Part shown: in pieces, positions 1 to 5,960 of the stretch
Position numbering within the stretch: position 1 is the stretch's first letter
Layout of the letters: each line of letters begins with the position of its first letter
Notes under the pieces: model-generated
What the model saw: the letters and a program-made list of their open reading frames with translations, nothing else
What the model was told of the DNA's origin: nothing
Database searches by the model: none
Position numbers and translations under genes: made by a program
NCBI GenBank assembly: GCA_937872125.1
Contig: CALMNY010000168.1
Location: forward strand, 1 to 5,960
DNA: 5,960 nucleotides
Direction: 5' to 3'
DNA from: an uncultured Candidatus Competibacteraceae bacterium
GTDB taxonomy: Bacteria > Pseudomonadota > Gammaproteobacteria > Competibacterales > Competibacteraceae

Positions 1-109
1 CGAGCGCCCAGCCCGCCAGTTATGCGAGCAGATACATCAGGCCGTACCAGCGGACATGTAACGGTCCCAGGCTGAACGCTAGCGGGTCAAAATCAGGATG
101 AATCAGCAT
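1..109 (-). pseudogene. lgt: Prolipoprotein diacylglyceryl transferase N-terminus, partial, with in-frame stop
   Basis: Lgt is an inner-membrane enzyme that moves diacylglycerol from phosphatidylglycerol to the lipobox cysteine of prolipoproteins. Reading from the ATG at 109-107, the first 29 residues begin [16 protein letters not shown] and continue [13 protein letters not shown]. This matches the Lgt start, where the HWYGLMYL-type segment opens the first membrane helix. A GGAG Shine-Dalgarno lies 5 bases upstream, at 115-118. Codon 30, at 22-20, is TAA. The same frame then reads LAGWAL, which is what normally follows (a G/A-F-L-x-G-W-x-L-G pattern), so the frame is kept and only one codon is spoiled. 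One base change from a tyrosine codon would give it. Only 36 codons are visible, so the rest of the gene lies off the left edge. It could be a true nonsense mutation or a sequence error. The family call is strong despite the short length; the pseudogene status is less certain. Confidence 0.78.
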
Positions 110-112
110 GAA

Positions 113-118
113 CTCTCC
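113..118 (-). promoter_or_regulatory. Ribosome binding site of lgt
   Basis: On the minus strand GGAGAG precedes the ATG at 109-107, with the GGAG core 5 bases from the start codon. It fixes the lgt start and shows the gene still has an intact translation signal despite the stop at codon 30. Confidence 0.6.
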
Positions 119-167
119 GTGAAAATTACGAGATCATATGGATCACCAGCCGCCAAGGCCGTCTTCG

Positions 168-1565
168 TCAAACAACTTTGCTGACGTTGAACGCTTCATT
201 TAACTCATCCAGTGCGTCTCCCAGATACGCCGCCAATTGGCCCACGTCACTCAAATGATCCCGGCAGGCGATCAAGCCGAAATCCAGGGAATCCTGGTAG
301 CTGGTGACCGTGATATTCAGGTTTTGCTGTTTATAAAGCGCAGACACCGGGTAAATATTCAGCAATTGAGCGCCTTGCATATACAAGGGAGAGCGGGGAC
401 CGGGAACATTGGAAATGACCAGATTAAACGGCGGATTGACGTAAGTGGACAGGTGCAGCACTTGTATCAATAGCATGGGAGCGCCGCCGACCATCGCATA
501 TTCCTGCGCCGCTTGCGATGACAGATTATTCTGGATCGTTTTCCCTTCAGTGGCTGAATCCTTGATGATTTGCAGCCGTTGTACCGGGTCTTCCACATGA
601 GTCCCCAGATTGCACAGGATAGCACTAACCTGATTGCCATGAGCGTCACTATCCTTGGGTCGAATGGAGACCGGCACCATCGCCACCAGCGGTTTGTCCG
701 GCAACTGATTGATCGCTTTTAAATACCGATGCAAGGCGCCGGCGCAAACGCCGATGATCATATCATTGACGGTGGCCTGAGCCGCTTTCCCAAGCTGCTT
801 GAAAGACTCCAGGGAAAAGGTTTTGACCGCAAAACAACGGTTCGCAGTGACTTCCTGGTTGATGATCGTCTTGGGGCATAAAAAGGGCAAAGGAAGGGTG
901 GTTTCTCCCTTTTTGAGCGATTGAACACCCGTATGCCAAAGAGCGCCGGTCAGTTCATAAACTGCTTTGACCTGACCAGTTGCAAACCCGATCATTCGAT
1001 AAAGCCGGGTGGGTAGACCAGGTTTCTTCCGGCTTTTTTTCTTTTTGTGCTCGCTAAATTCCCAAGGAAGGGCCAATTCATGAACCGTGGGCGATTTGCT
1101 GAGGCATTTTTCCAGGATTTTCATGCCGCCGACGCCATCCAGAATACAATGGTGTATCTTGAAATAGATGGCAAAGCGTCCACCCTCCAGCCCATCAATC
1201 AAATGGCATTCCCACAATGGCCGGGATTGATCCATCAGACTTTCATGCAGACTGGATACCAGCGTCAGCAATTGCTCCATGTTCCCCGGTGACGGTAATT
1301 GACAATAACGAACATGATTATTCAAATCAAAATCCGGGTCTTCCACCAAGCCAGGAATTCCCAGTTTGAAGAGAGGATACTGAAGCTTCTGATTAAAAGG
1401 TGGCGCAAACTCCTGCCCGCTAACAAAGCGTTCAAATAATTCCTGGACAAAATTTGATTCGCCTCCTTCGGGGAGCTGATAAACATGCAGACCACCGACA
1501 TGCATTGTGGTTTCTGGAGCTTCAATCTGCAGGAATGCGGCGTCAATCAGGGTTAATTTTTTCAT
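168..1565 (-). CDS. Wax ester synthase / diacylglycerol acyltransferase (WS/DGAT family)
   Basis: Members transfer an acyl group from acyl-CoA to a long-chain alcohol or diacylglycerol, making wax esters or triacylglycerol as storage lipid, usually at the inner face of the membrane. The 465-residue length is normal for the bacterial family. Landmarks in order: the N-terminal 'LTLIDAAFLQIE' start typical of the family; PLW at 117-119; the catalytic HHxxxDG motif as HHCILDG at 138-144; a lysine-rich linker at about 174-181; an ND pair at 267-268; and the NVPGP block near 381-391. The first His-His pair and the Asp-Gly are intact, so the enzyme should be active. Start ATG has GGAG 5 bases upstream (1571-1574). 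It lies 33 bases after the rlmI-like gene and 58 bases before lgt. Hand-counted 60-base samples give about 43-52% GC, well below the neighbouring rlmI-like gene, so separate acquisition is possible. Substrate preference (wax ester or triacylglycerol) cannot be told from sequence. Confidence 0.95.
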   Translation of the reverse strand: MKKLTLIDAAFLQIEAPETTMHVGGLHVYQLPEGGESNFVQELFERFVSGQEFAPPFNQKLQYPLFKLGIPGLVEDPDFDLNNHVRYCQLPSPGNMEQLLTLVSSLHESLMDQSRPLWECHLIDGLEGGRFAIYFKIHHCILDGVGGMKILEKCLSKSPTVHELALPWEFSEHKKKKSRKKPGLPTRLYRMIGFATGQVKAVYELTGALWHTGVQSLKKGETTLPLPFLCPKTIINQEVTANRCFAVKTFSLESFKQLGKAAQATVNDMIIGVCAGALHRYLKAINQLPDKPLVAMVPVSIRPKDSDAHGNQVSAILCNLGTHVEDPVQRLQIIKDSATEGKTIQNNLSSQAAQEYAMVGGAPMLLIQVLHLSTYVNPPFNLVISNVPGPRSPLYMQGAQLLNIYPVSALYKQQNLNITVTSYQDSLDFGLIACRDHLSDVGQLAAYLGDALDELNEAFNVSKVV

Positions 1566-1570
1566 GTTAT

Positions 1571-1574
1571 CTCC
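1571..1574 (-). promoter_or_regulatory. Ribosome binding site of the WS/DGAT gene
   Basis: GGAG on the minus strand, 5 bases before the ATG at 1565-1563. It supports this start, which also gives the family's usual N-terminus. It sits inside the 33-base gap after the rlmI-like gene. Confidence 0.65.
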
Positions 1575-1598
1575 AAACTTGCAGGTAAATAGACGCTG

Positions 1599-2825
1599 TT
1601 AAACCGGCAACACCCGCGCCAGGATGACCTTGAGATAATCGGTTTCGGGAATGGCGGGATGCACGGGATGATCCGGCCCCTGCCGGCCCTGCTCTAAAAT
1701 CACCAGATTGCGATCCAGATGCCGCGCTCCTTGCAGCAGGGTTTGCGCCAGTGTCTCGCGCGCCAGCAGTTGCGAGCAGGAGCAGGAGACCAGAATTCCG
1801 TCGCGGTCCAGCACCTGCATCGCCATTTCATTCAGCCGCCGATAGGCCAGCGTCCCTTCCTTGAAATCCTTGCGGCGCTTGATGAACGCCGGCGGATCCA
1901 CGATCACCACATCGAAACGTTCGCGGGCCTCGCGCAGGGCCTTCAACACCACAAAGGCGTCGCCCTGACGGGTTTGCACCCGGTCGCCGACGCCGTTCAA
2001 CGCGGCGTTGACCGCCACCTGGTCCAGCGCGGCGGCAGACGAATCCACGCACAACACGTCCCGCGCGCCGCGCGCCGCCGCCCGCACGCCCCAGGCGCCG
2101 GTGTAGCTAAACACATCCAGCACGCGCCGACCTTGAACGTAGCGGTCCAGGCGGGCGCGGTTGTCGCGCTGATCGTAAAACCAGCCGGTTTTCTGGCCGG
2201 TGCGCGGCGCGACCCGGAACCGCAGCCCGTCTTCCTCAATCTCCACGGCGTCGGGAACCACGCCGGCGGCATCAGCGACGGCGCGCTCCAATCCTTCCAG
2301 CTCCCGCACCGGACTGTCGTTGCGCCACAGCACCGCCGCCGGTTTCACCACTTTTTGCAGGGCGGCGAGAATGTCGTCCTTGAGCCGCTCCATGCCGGCA
2401 GTGGTGATCTGGGCCACGCACAGGTCGCCGTAGCGATCTACGATCAGGCCCGGCAAGCCGTCGCCTTCGCCATAGACCAGCCGGTAGAACGGTTTTGCGT
2501 ACAACCGCTCGCGCAGGCTCAGCGCCACGTTCAAGCGATGCACCAGCAGCGAGGGACCGAGCGGATGATCGGGGTCGCGGCTGACCAGGCGGGCGCACAG
2601 CAGGACGTTGGGATTGATGTAGCCGGCGCCGAGAAATTTGCCGTTGCTGGCCTGGATCGTCACCGGCTGGCCGGGCTGGAACTCGCGCAGCGGCGTGGCG
2701 GCGACATCCACTTCGTTGCTGTAGACCCAGAGATGACCGGCGCGCAGACGGCGATCTTCATCTTTGCGCAGGCGCAGCGGAGCAAACTCGGTGGGAGAAA
2801 CGGAAGTAGCCATGGAAGGGTCCAT
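1599..2825 (-). CDS. rlmI: Class I SAM-dependent rRNA (cytosine-C5) methyltransferase, RlmI type
   Basis: RlmI methylates C1962 of 23S rRNA to 5-methylcytosine using S-adenosylmethionine. The 408 residues follow the family plan. A PUA-like RNA-binding domain lies at about 17-85, with the signature RRLRAGHLWVYSNEVD at 25-40. A linking domain follows, with YGEGDGLPGLIVDRYGD at 118-134. The Rossmann methyltransferase domain contains GWFYDQRDNR at 214-223, the SAM-binding motif I VLDVFSYTGAWG at 235-246, motif IV VDPPAF at 309-314 and the cysteine motif SCSCS at 347-351, which carries the catalytic cysteine. The HPAIPETDYLK tail at 389-399 is also typical. The start is uncertain: ATG at 2825 gives MDPSMATS, while ATG at 2813 drops four residues. 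Neither has a good Shine-Dalgarno. The gene begins 27 bases after the methyltransferase-nuclease stop, so coupled transcription is likely. GC is very high (49 of 60 bases at 2041-2100). Family membership is near certain; the exact target base is by homology. Confidence 0.94.
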   Translation of the reverse strand: MDPSMATSVSPTEFAPLRLRKDEDRRLRAGHLWVYSNEVDVAATPLREFQPGQPVTIQASNGKFLGAGYINPNVLLCARLVSRDPDHPLGPSLLVHRLNVALSLRERLYAKPFYRLVYGEGDGLPGLIVDRYGDLCVAQITTAGMERLKDDILAALQKVVKPAAVLWRNDSPVRELEGLERAVADAAGVVPDAVEIEEDGLRFRVAPRTGQKTGWFYDQRDNRARLDRYVQGRRVLDVFSYTGAWGVRAAARGARDVLCVDSSAAALDQVAVNAALNGVGDRVQTRQGDAFVVLKALREARERFDVVIVDPPAFIKRRKDFKEGTLAYRRLNEMAMQVLDRDGILVSCSCSQLLARETLAQTLLQGARHLDRNLVILEQGRQGPDHPVHPAIPETDYLKVILARVLPV

Positions 2826-2852
2826 GTGGGGAAAGAGGATGGGAAGCGCGGC

Positions 2853-4514
2853 TTACAGCAGGTCGTGCTGCTCGCCGCCGTTATGATCTTTTTTGACGTT
2901 GCGGACGAAGGTGATGGCGGTGGGCGGCATTTCGATCTGGGCGTCCGCAAGCAGCGCGGCGATGGTCAGAATTTGCAAACGCGGATAGTCCCGGTTCCAG
3001 CCGGGCGAATGATAGAACCCGGCGGCCGTGGCTTCGGTTTCCATCTCGGCGGTGGGCGGCTCCAGGGTAATAAACACGCCCAGCGCGGCCCGTTCCCGCT
3101 CCACCACCCCGCGCAGATCGCGCAGGTCGCCGCTTTTGACCTTGCCGCTCTTGACCTGCACCAGCGCCTTTTTGACGGCGCCGTCGGCCTCATCCACGAA
3201 GGTGATGACGCCGTCCACGCCCCGGTCGCTGCCTTTTTTGCCGGTGCGGCTGCCCGCAGTTCCGCCCAGCGGTCGCGCTTTCACCAGCGACAGCGCCCAC
3301 CACTGAAATTGATAGCGGTCGTCCTGGGCCAGCCGCCGCGCCGAGGGTACGTCCATGGGTTCGCCCACCACCGCGTAATCGCGTTTCTCCACCAGCCCGA
3401 AGCGGTCCTTGAGCCGATATTTCTGCAAGGCGATGGCCAGATGGGTGATGTCAATGCCGGCCCAGCTCCGGTTGAGGCGCTGCGCCGCCGCGATGGTGGT
3501 GCCGCAACCGCAAAACGGATCGAGCACCAGATCGCCTTCATCGCTACTGAGTTGGATGATGCGCTCCAGCAAAGCAACCGGTTTTTGGGTGGGATAACCC
3601 AGCGCCTCAGCCGCGCCCCCGGCGATGTAGGCGATGTCGTCCCAGAAATCCTGCAAGGGTACGCCAGGGCTTTCATCGAGAAACACAATCCGGCACCGTT
3701 TGATCGGTTTGCCATCCTTGCCCAGCTTGATCCGGCCATGGCTGTTGGGCACTTCGGTCTGCGGCTGATTCCACAATTCCAGTAATTTGTCGTGGCTGGT
3801 TCGCCAGCGGGCGGTCGTACCCATAAAATCGTATTCCGCCATCCGGTTTTGTGGATCCAGCATGTTCTCCGCCTTGTAATAACGGCCCGACGGCAACTTC
3901 CGCCATTCGCTGGCAAGGTAGGTTTCCGAGTAAGGCATGTACAAGCGATTGAATTTACTTTGATCGCTCCTGGCATAAAACAGAATCACATCGGAAATGC
4001 GTCCCAGGCGATTCTTGGAGTCGCTATGCGCGCTGGCGCGTTTCCAGGTAATTTCATTGCGAAAATGCTCCACGCCGAACACTGCATCCAGGATCAACTT
4101 CAGATAATGCGAGGCGGTGGGATCGCAGTGCAAATACAGGCTGCCCGTCGGTTTCAACACCCGGTGCAATTCCACCAGCCGCGCCGCCATCATCACCAGA
4201 TAGGCCAGCATCTGATTCGGCCCAATGAAGCGGCGCAGGGCGTCCACCACGTCCACCACCCGCGCCGGGGCGTGCGCCGCCAGTTCCATATAGGTTTGCT
4301 CCGCCGCCCGGTTCCAGTGCCAGGTATCCTCGAACGCCGTCATCTGCGCCGGGGCTTCCTGGCCGCTCTCGTCCTTGAACAGCACGTTGTAGGAGCGGTT
4401 GGAGTTGAACGGCGGGTCCAGATAGATCAGGTCCACGCGAGCGGCGGCGAAATACTGCCGCAGGATCGTCAGATTGTCGCCGTAGTACAGGGTGTTGGTC
4501 GCGTTCGGTTCCAT
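2853..4514 (-). CDS. Beta-class DNA methyltransferase fused to Mrr-like restriction endonuclease domain
   Basis: A 553-residue two-domain protein. Residues 1-375 form an N4/N6 DNA methylase (PF01555-like). Motif IV YLDPPFNSNRSYN lies at 31-43; a variable target-recognition segment at about 150-290; then YPTQKPVALLERII at 307-320, motif I DPFCGCGTT at 332-340 and the acidic D355 of AGID. The order IV, recognition segment, I is that of the beta class, and DPPF rather than SPP favours N6-adenine. Residues about 400-535 look like an Mrr-type PD-(D/E)xK nuclease, with GVDG around D434 followed by VQVKSG with Q453 and K455, i.e. D...QxK. A family-like tail YPRLQILTI follows at 510-518. The protein may modify and also cut DNA, but cutting is inferred. 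No separate restriction or specificity gene is visible. ATG at 4514 gives the natural N-terminus (LYYGDNL at 9-15) but lacks a Shine-Dalgarno. It could instead be an orphan methylase with a non-cutting domain. Confidence 0.92.
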   Translation of the reverse strand: MEPNATNTLYYGDNLTILRQYFAAARVDLIYLDPPFNSNRSYNVLFKDESGQEAPAQMTAFEDTWHWNRAAEQTYMELAAHAPARVVDVVDALRRFIGPNQMLAYLVMMAARLVELHRVLKPTGSLYLHCDPTASHYLKLILDAVFGVEHFRNEITWKRASAHSDSKNRLGRISDVILFYARSDQSKFNRLYMPYSETYLASEWRKLPSGRYYKAENMLDPQNRMAEYDFMGTTARWRTSHDKLLELWNQPQTEVPNSHGRIKLGKDGKPIKRCRIVFLDESPGVPLQDFWDDIAYIAGGAAEALGYPTQKPVALLERIIQLSSDEGDLVLDPFCGCGTTIAAAQRLNRSWAGIDITHLAIALQKYRLKDRFGLVEKRDYAVVGEPMDVPSARRLAQDDRYQFQWWALSLVKARPLGGTAGSRTGKKGSDRGVDGVITFVDEADGAVKKALVQVKSGKVKSGDLRDLRGVVERERAALGVFITLEPPTAEMETEATAAGFYHSPGWNRDYPRLQILTIAALLADAQIEMPPTAITFVRNVKKDHNGGEQHDLL

Positions 4515-4550
4515 GGCGGGAGCGGAATAGCCGGCAAACGGTTTGGTGTC

Positions 4551-4569
4551 AGAATATTCTAACAGAATA
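4551..4569. repeat. Clustered AGAATA / TATTCT repeats, possible operator
   Basis: The 19 bases hold a perfect palindrome AGAATATTCT at 4551-4560. An overlapping perfect inverted repeat also runs from TATTCT at 4555-4560, across a 3-base gap, to AGAATA at 4564-4569. The two AGAATA copies are 13 bases apart start to start. The cluster sits 37-55 bases upstream of the methyltransferase start, where a repressor or promoter element would be expected. TAGAAT on the minus strand (4561-4556) could act as a -10, but no matching -35 is present at 16-18 bases. No controller gene is seen nearby. Regulatory role is inference. Confidence 0.35.
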
Positions 4570-4629
4570 CCGCAAGCTGCCGTGCCCTTGTTTTTATTAT
4601 TGATTCTCAGCCCAGGGTGATAAAAATCC

Positions 4630-4635
4630 TATAAT
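4630..4635 (+). promoter_or_regulatory. Candidate -10 box TATAAT of the PLB-like gene
   Basis: A perfect sigma-70 -10 hexamer lies in the divergent spacer, 84 bases before the ATG at 4720. The -35 position is weak: a 17-base spacing gives CTCAGC, and the nearest good match, TTGATT at 4600-4605, is 24 bases away, too far. There is no TGn extension. If used, transcription would begin near 4642 and give a leader of about 78 bases that contains both hairpins described here. Confidence 0.4.
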
Positions 4636-4650
4636 TAATGAGGTTTCGGC

Positions 4651-4686
4651 TCCGCCGCAACCGTCCGGCGGAAATCGTTTTCCGCC
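4651..4686 (+). promoter_or_regulatory. Leader with two overlapping, mutually exclusive hairpins
   Basis: Stem A pairs TCCGCCG (4651-4657) with CGGCGGA (4666-4672), 7 perfect pairs around an 8-base loop. Stem B pairs GGCGGAAA (4667-4674) with TTTCCGCC (4679-4686), 8 perfect pairs around a 4-base TCGT loop. They share the GGCGGA segment at 4667-4672, so only one can form at a time. Stem B ends 22 bases before the Shine-Dalgarno. This layout could act as a switch or simply stabilise the leader. No run of T follows, so it is not an intrinsic terminator. No known riboswitch class is recognised. Confidence 0.45.
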
Positions 4687-4708
4687 ACCCGCCATCCACC
4701 CGAACGAT

Positions 4709-4715
4709 GAGGGGG
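4709..4715 (+). promoter_or_regulatory. Ribosome binding site of the PLB-like gene
   Basis: GAGGGGG ends 4 bases before the ATG at 4720, with the GAGG core 7 bases away. It is the only good Shine-Dalgarno in the region and selects this start, which also yields a proper lipoprotein signal peptide. Confidence 0.7.
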
Positions 4716-4719
4716 AACC

Positions 4720-5960
4720 ATGTCATTCGCGTCATCCACCCATCTCTGGTCCCGACTCGCCCTGACCGGCGCCGTGTTACTGATTGCAACGTCTTGCAGT
4801 TCAACCGGCGATCTGGCGCAACGCCCGCCCGAACCGCCGGGCTTCAGCACAACCGTCACCCAAGCCGGTAACAAACTCACTCGTTACCAACTCGATACCG
4901 ATACCCAAGGCGTGATCGAGACCGTCAACAACATCGTCAACGTCAGCATCGTGTCGAACGACCCCAACGTCTACAAGGCCGAATACGAAGCCGGTTTCAT
5001 CCAGGGCAAGCTGCAAGGGCCAAAGATCATCGCGGCCCGCGACAATTCCTGGGACAACGCCTATCTGACTAACCCCAAGCACAGCTATCCCCAGCAGATT
5101 CCACCTTCGCCGGCGGAACTGGCGCTGGCGCAACAGACGCTGGCGCTGAATCTTCAATACACTCTTGATTACATCCACCGGGCCAAGGATACGGAGACCG
5201 GCCAGAGGATGCAGCGGCTGCTGTACCGCCTGATCGGCATCCAGCACGGCGCAACGCGGGACCAGCCGGCGGCGCTGACGTTCACCGCCGACTGGTCGCC
5301 GACCCTGAGCGCCGCTGATCAGCAAATCGGTTATCAGACGCCCACGCTCACCTTCATGGATGTGTATTTCATCAACGCCTTTCAGGACCTGCTCGATGTG
5401 CTGCCCGATCACCCGCCGCAAGCCGCCCGCTCGCGGCCAAGCAAGTGTTCCGCCTTCGTCAAGAGAACGCCCGACGACATTCTGATCGCGCACAACAGTT
5501 GGTCCGGGTTCCTCAGTCAGACGCAGGCGATGAGCCTGTGGGTCAACGGCGATTTCATGACCTTCAATCCGATTGCGCCCGGCTATCTGGGTTCCAGTTC
5601 GGATTTTGGCTACAACAACAAAGGCATTCTGTTTAACGAAACCACCCACCACGCGACCTACACCGAACCCAAGGTGGAGGCGCTGTGGATGTTCTGGCGG
5701 GCGACCCTGGCCGAGCAGTTTTCCCGTTCACTGGCGGAGTTCTTCAAGTACATCGCGCTGGAGCCGTCCGGCACCTACATGAACGGCTACATGGTGATTG
5801 ACGCCAAGACCGGGGAGATTGGGCTGGTGGAAATGTCGTACAAGAGCTTTGTTTTTTACCAGTCGAACGGCAAGGGCGGCTATACGGTCACGACCCAGCC
5901 GAAGGGCCTGGATCGGCGTTACGACCCCACGATGGTCGCCGGCGATTACCTCATCGGCAT
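4720..5960 (+). CDS. Phospholipase B-like (PLBD/LAMA-like) Ntn-hydrolase family lipoprotein, partial
   Basis: The first 413 residues are visible and the gene runs off the right edge. Residues 1-26 form a signal peptide with basic and hydrophobic parts ending in ATSC. Cys26 is the likely lipidation site, with serine after it, so outer-membrane anchoring is likely, although Ala at -3 is a weak lipobox. The mature part carries PLB-like landmarks in family order: AGFIQGKL at 91-98; KCSAFVK at 242-248 with Cys243 as the expected N-terminal nucleophile after self-cleavage; DDILIAHNSW at 252-261; PGYLGSSSDF at 287-296; ETT at 307-309; and SGTYMNGYMVID at 350-361, followed by a VEM segment at 370-372. 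Known members are lysosomal or secreted amidase/lipase-like Ntn hydrolases whose true substrate is debated, so acyl-ester or amide cleavage is inference. It is transcribed away from the methyltransferase gene across a 205-base spacer. A related C45 acyltransferase is the main alternative, but the motifs downstream of the cysteine favour PLB-like. Confidence 0.85.
   Translation, partial: MSFASSTHLWSRLALTGAVLLIATSCSSTGDLAQRPPEPPGFSTTVTQAGNKLTRYQLDTDTQGVIETVNNIVNVSIVSNDPNVYKAEYEAGFIQGKLQGPKIIAARDNSWDNAYLTNPKHSYPQQIPPSPAELALAQQTLALNLQYTLDYIHRAKDTETGQRMQRLLYRLIGIQHGATRDQPAALTFTADWSPTLSAADQQIGYQTPTLTFMDVYFINAFQDLLDVLPDHPPQAARSRPSKCSAFVKRTPDDILIAHNSWSGFLSQTQAMSLWVNGDFMTFNPIAPGYLGSSSDFGYNNKGILFNETTHHATYTEPKVEALWMFWRATLAEQFSRSLAEFFKYIALEPSGTYMNGYMVIDAKTGEIGLVEMSYKSFVFYQSNGKGGYTVTTQPKGLDRRYDPTMVAGDYLIG

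Noticed and set aside
20..22. TAA reassigned to an amino acid
   Set aside because: The rlmI-like and methyltransferase genes in this window end in TAA at the expected protein ends, so general reassignment is not supported.
131..145. GATC-ATATG-GATC repeat after the WS/DGAT stop as a terminator or operator
   Set aside because: The stem would be only four pairs and no T run follows, so chance is enough to explain it.
1719..3785. 688-codon open frame on the plus strand across the rlmI-like and methyltransferase genes
   Set aside because: It is antisense to two genes with clear family motifs, crosses their intergenic gap and has a His/Gln/Arg-rich composition typical of the mirror frame of GC-rich genes. 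No domain is recognisable.
3792..4562. 256-codon plus-strand open frame over the methyltransferase
   Set aside because: Antisense to the methylase catalytic motifs, with composition typical of a mirror frame and no recognisable motif.
4651..4686. Intrinsic terminator
   Set aside because: The hairpins are GC-rich but no T run follows on the plus strand. On the minus strand they lie upstream of the methyltransferase start rather than after a gene.
4638..4871. Short plus-strand frame starting just after TATAAT
   Set aside because: The ATG would lie upstream of the expected transcript start, has no ribosome site, and the frame overlaps the PLB-like signal peptide in another phase.
4801..5652. 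283-codon minus-strand open frame opposite the PLB-like gene
   Set aside because: It mirrors a gene with a signal peptide, ribosome site and ordered family motifs. The frame itself shows no recognisable domain.

Overview
The window holds four genes packed on the minus strand and one divergent gene on the plus strand, with no stretch over about 210 bases lacking a gene. Gene content and GC-rich coding (with lower-GC patches) suggest a Gram-negative proteobacterium, most likely a gammaproteobacterium. The evidence is an Lgt-like N-terminus, an RlmI-type rRNA methyltransferase, a bacterial wax ester synthase/diacylglycerol acyltransferase (WS/DGAT) and a lipoprotein signal. A storage-lipid-making lineage such as Competibacter relatives would fit, but that is only a guess from context.

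The minus strand, in transcription order from right to left, reads as follows. (1) 4514-2853 is a beta-class DNA methyltransferase fused to a C-terminal Mrr-like nuclease domain, possibly a one-gene restriction-modification protein. (2) 2825-1599 is an RlmI-type 23S rRNA m5C methyltransferase. (3) 1565-168 is a WS/DGAT acyltransferase. (4) 109-1 is the start of lgt (prolipoprotein diacylglyceryl transferase), which meets an in-frame TAA at codon 30 while the reading frame still looks like Lgt after it. Gaps of 27, 33 and 58 bases, with no clear terminator, allow one transcript, although the functions are unrelated and GC content changes sharply between genes.

The plus strand, from 4720 past the right edge, encodes a predicted lipoprotein with the landmark motifs of the phospholipase B-like (PLBD / p76 / LAMA-like) Ntn-hydrolase family, known best from eukaryotic lysosomes. 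Its leader carries a perfect TATAAT and two overlapping, mutually exclusive hairpins. The 205-base divergent spacer also has a clustered AGAATA/TATTCT repeat on the side of the methyltransferase.

The most interesting points are the bacterial PLB-like lipoprotein with its foldable leader, the methyltransferase-nuclease fusion with a low-GC target-recognition segment, and the interrupted lgt. WS/DGAT, Lgt and the PLB-like protein all handle acyl lipids, but no direct pathway link can be shown from sequence.
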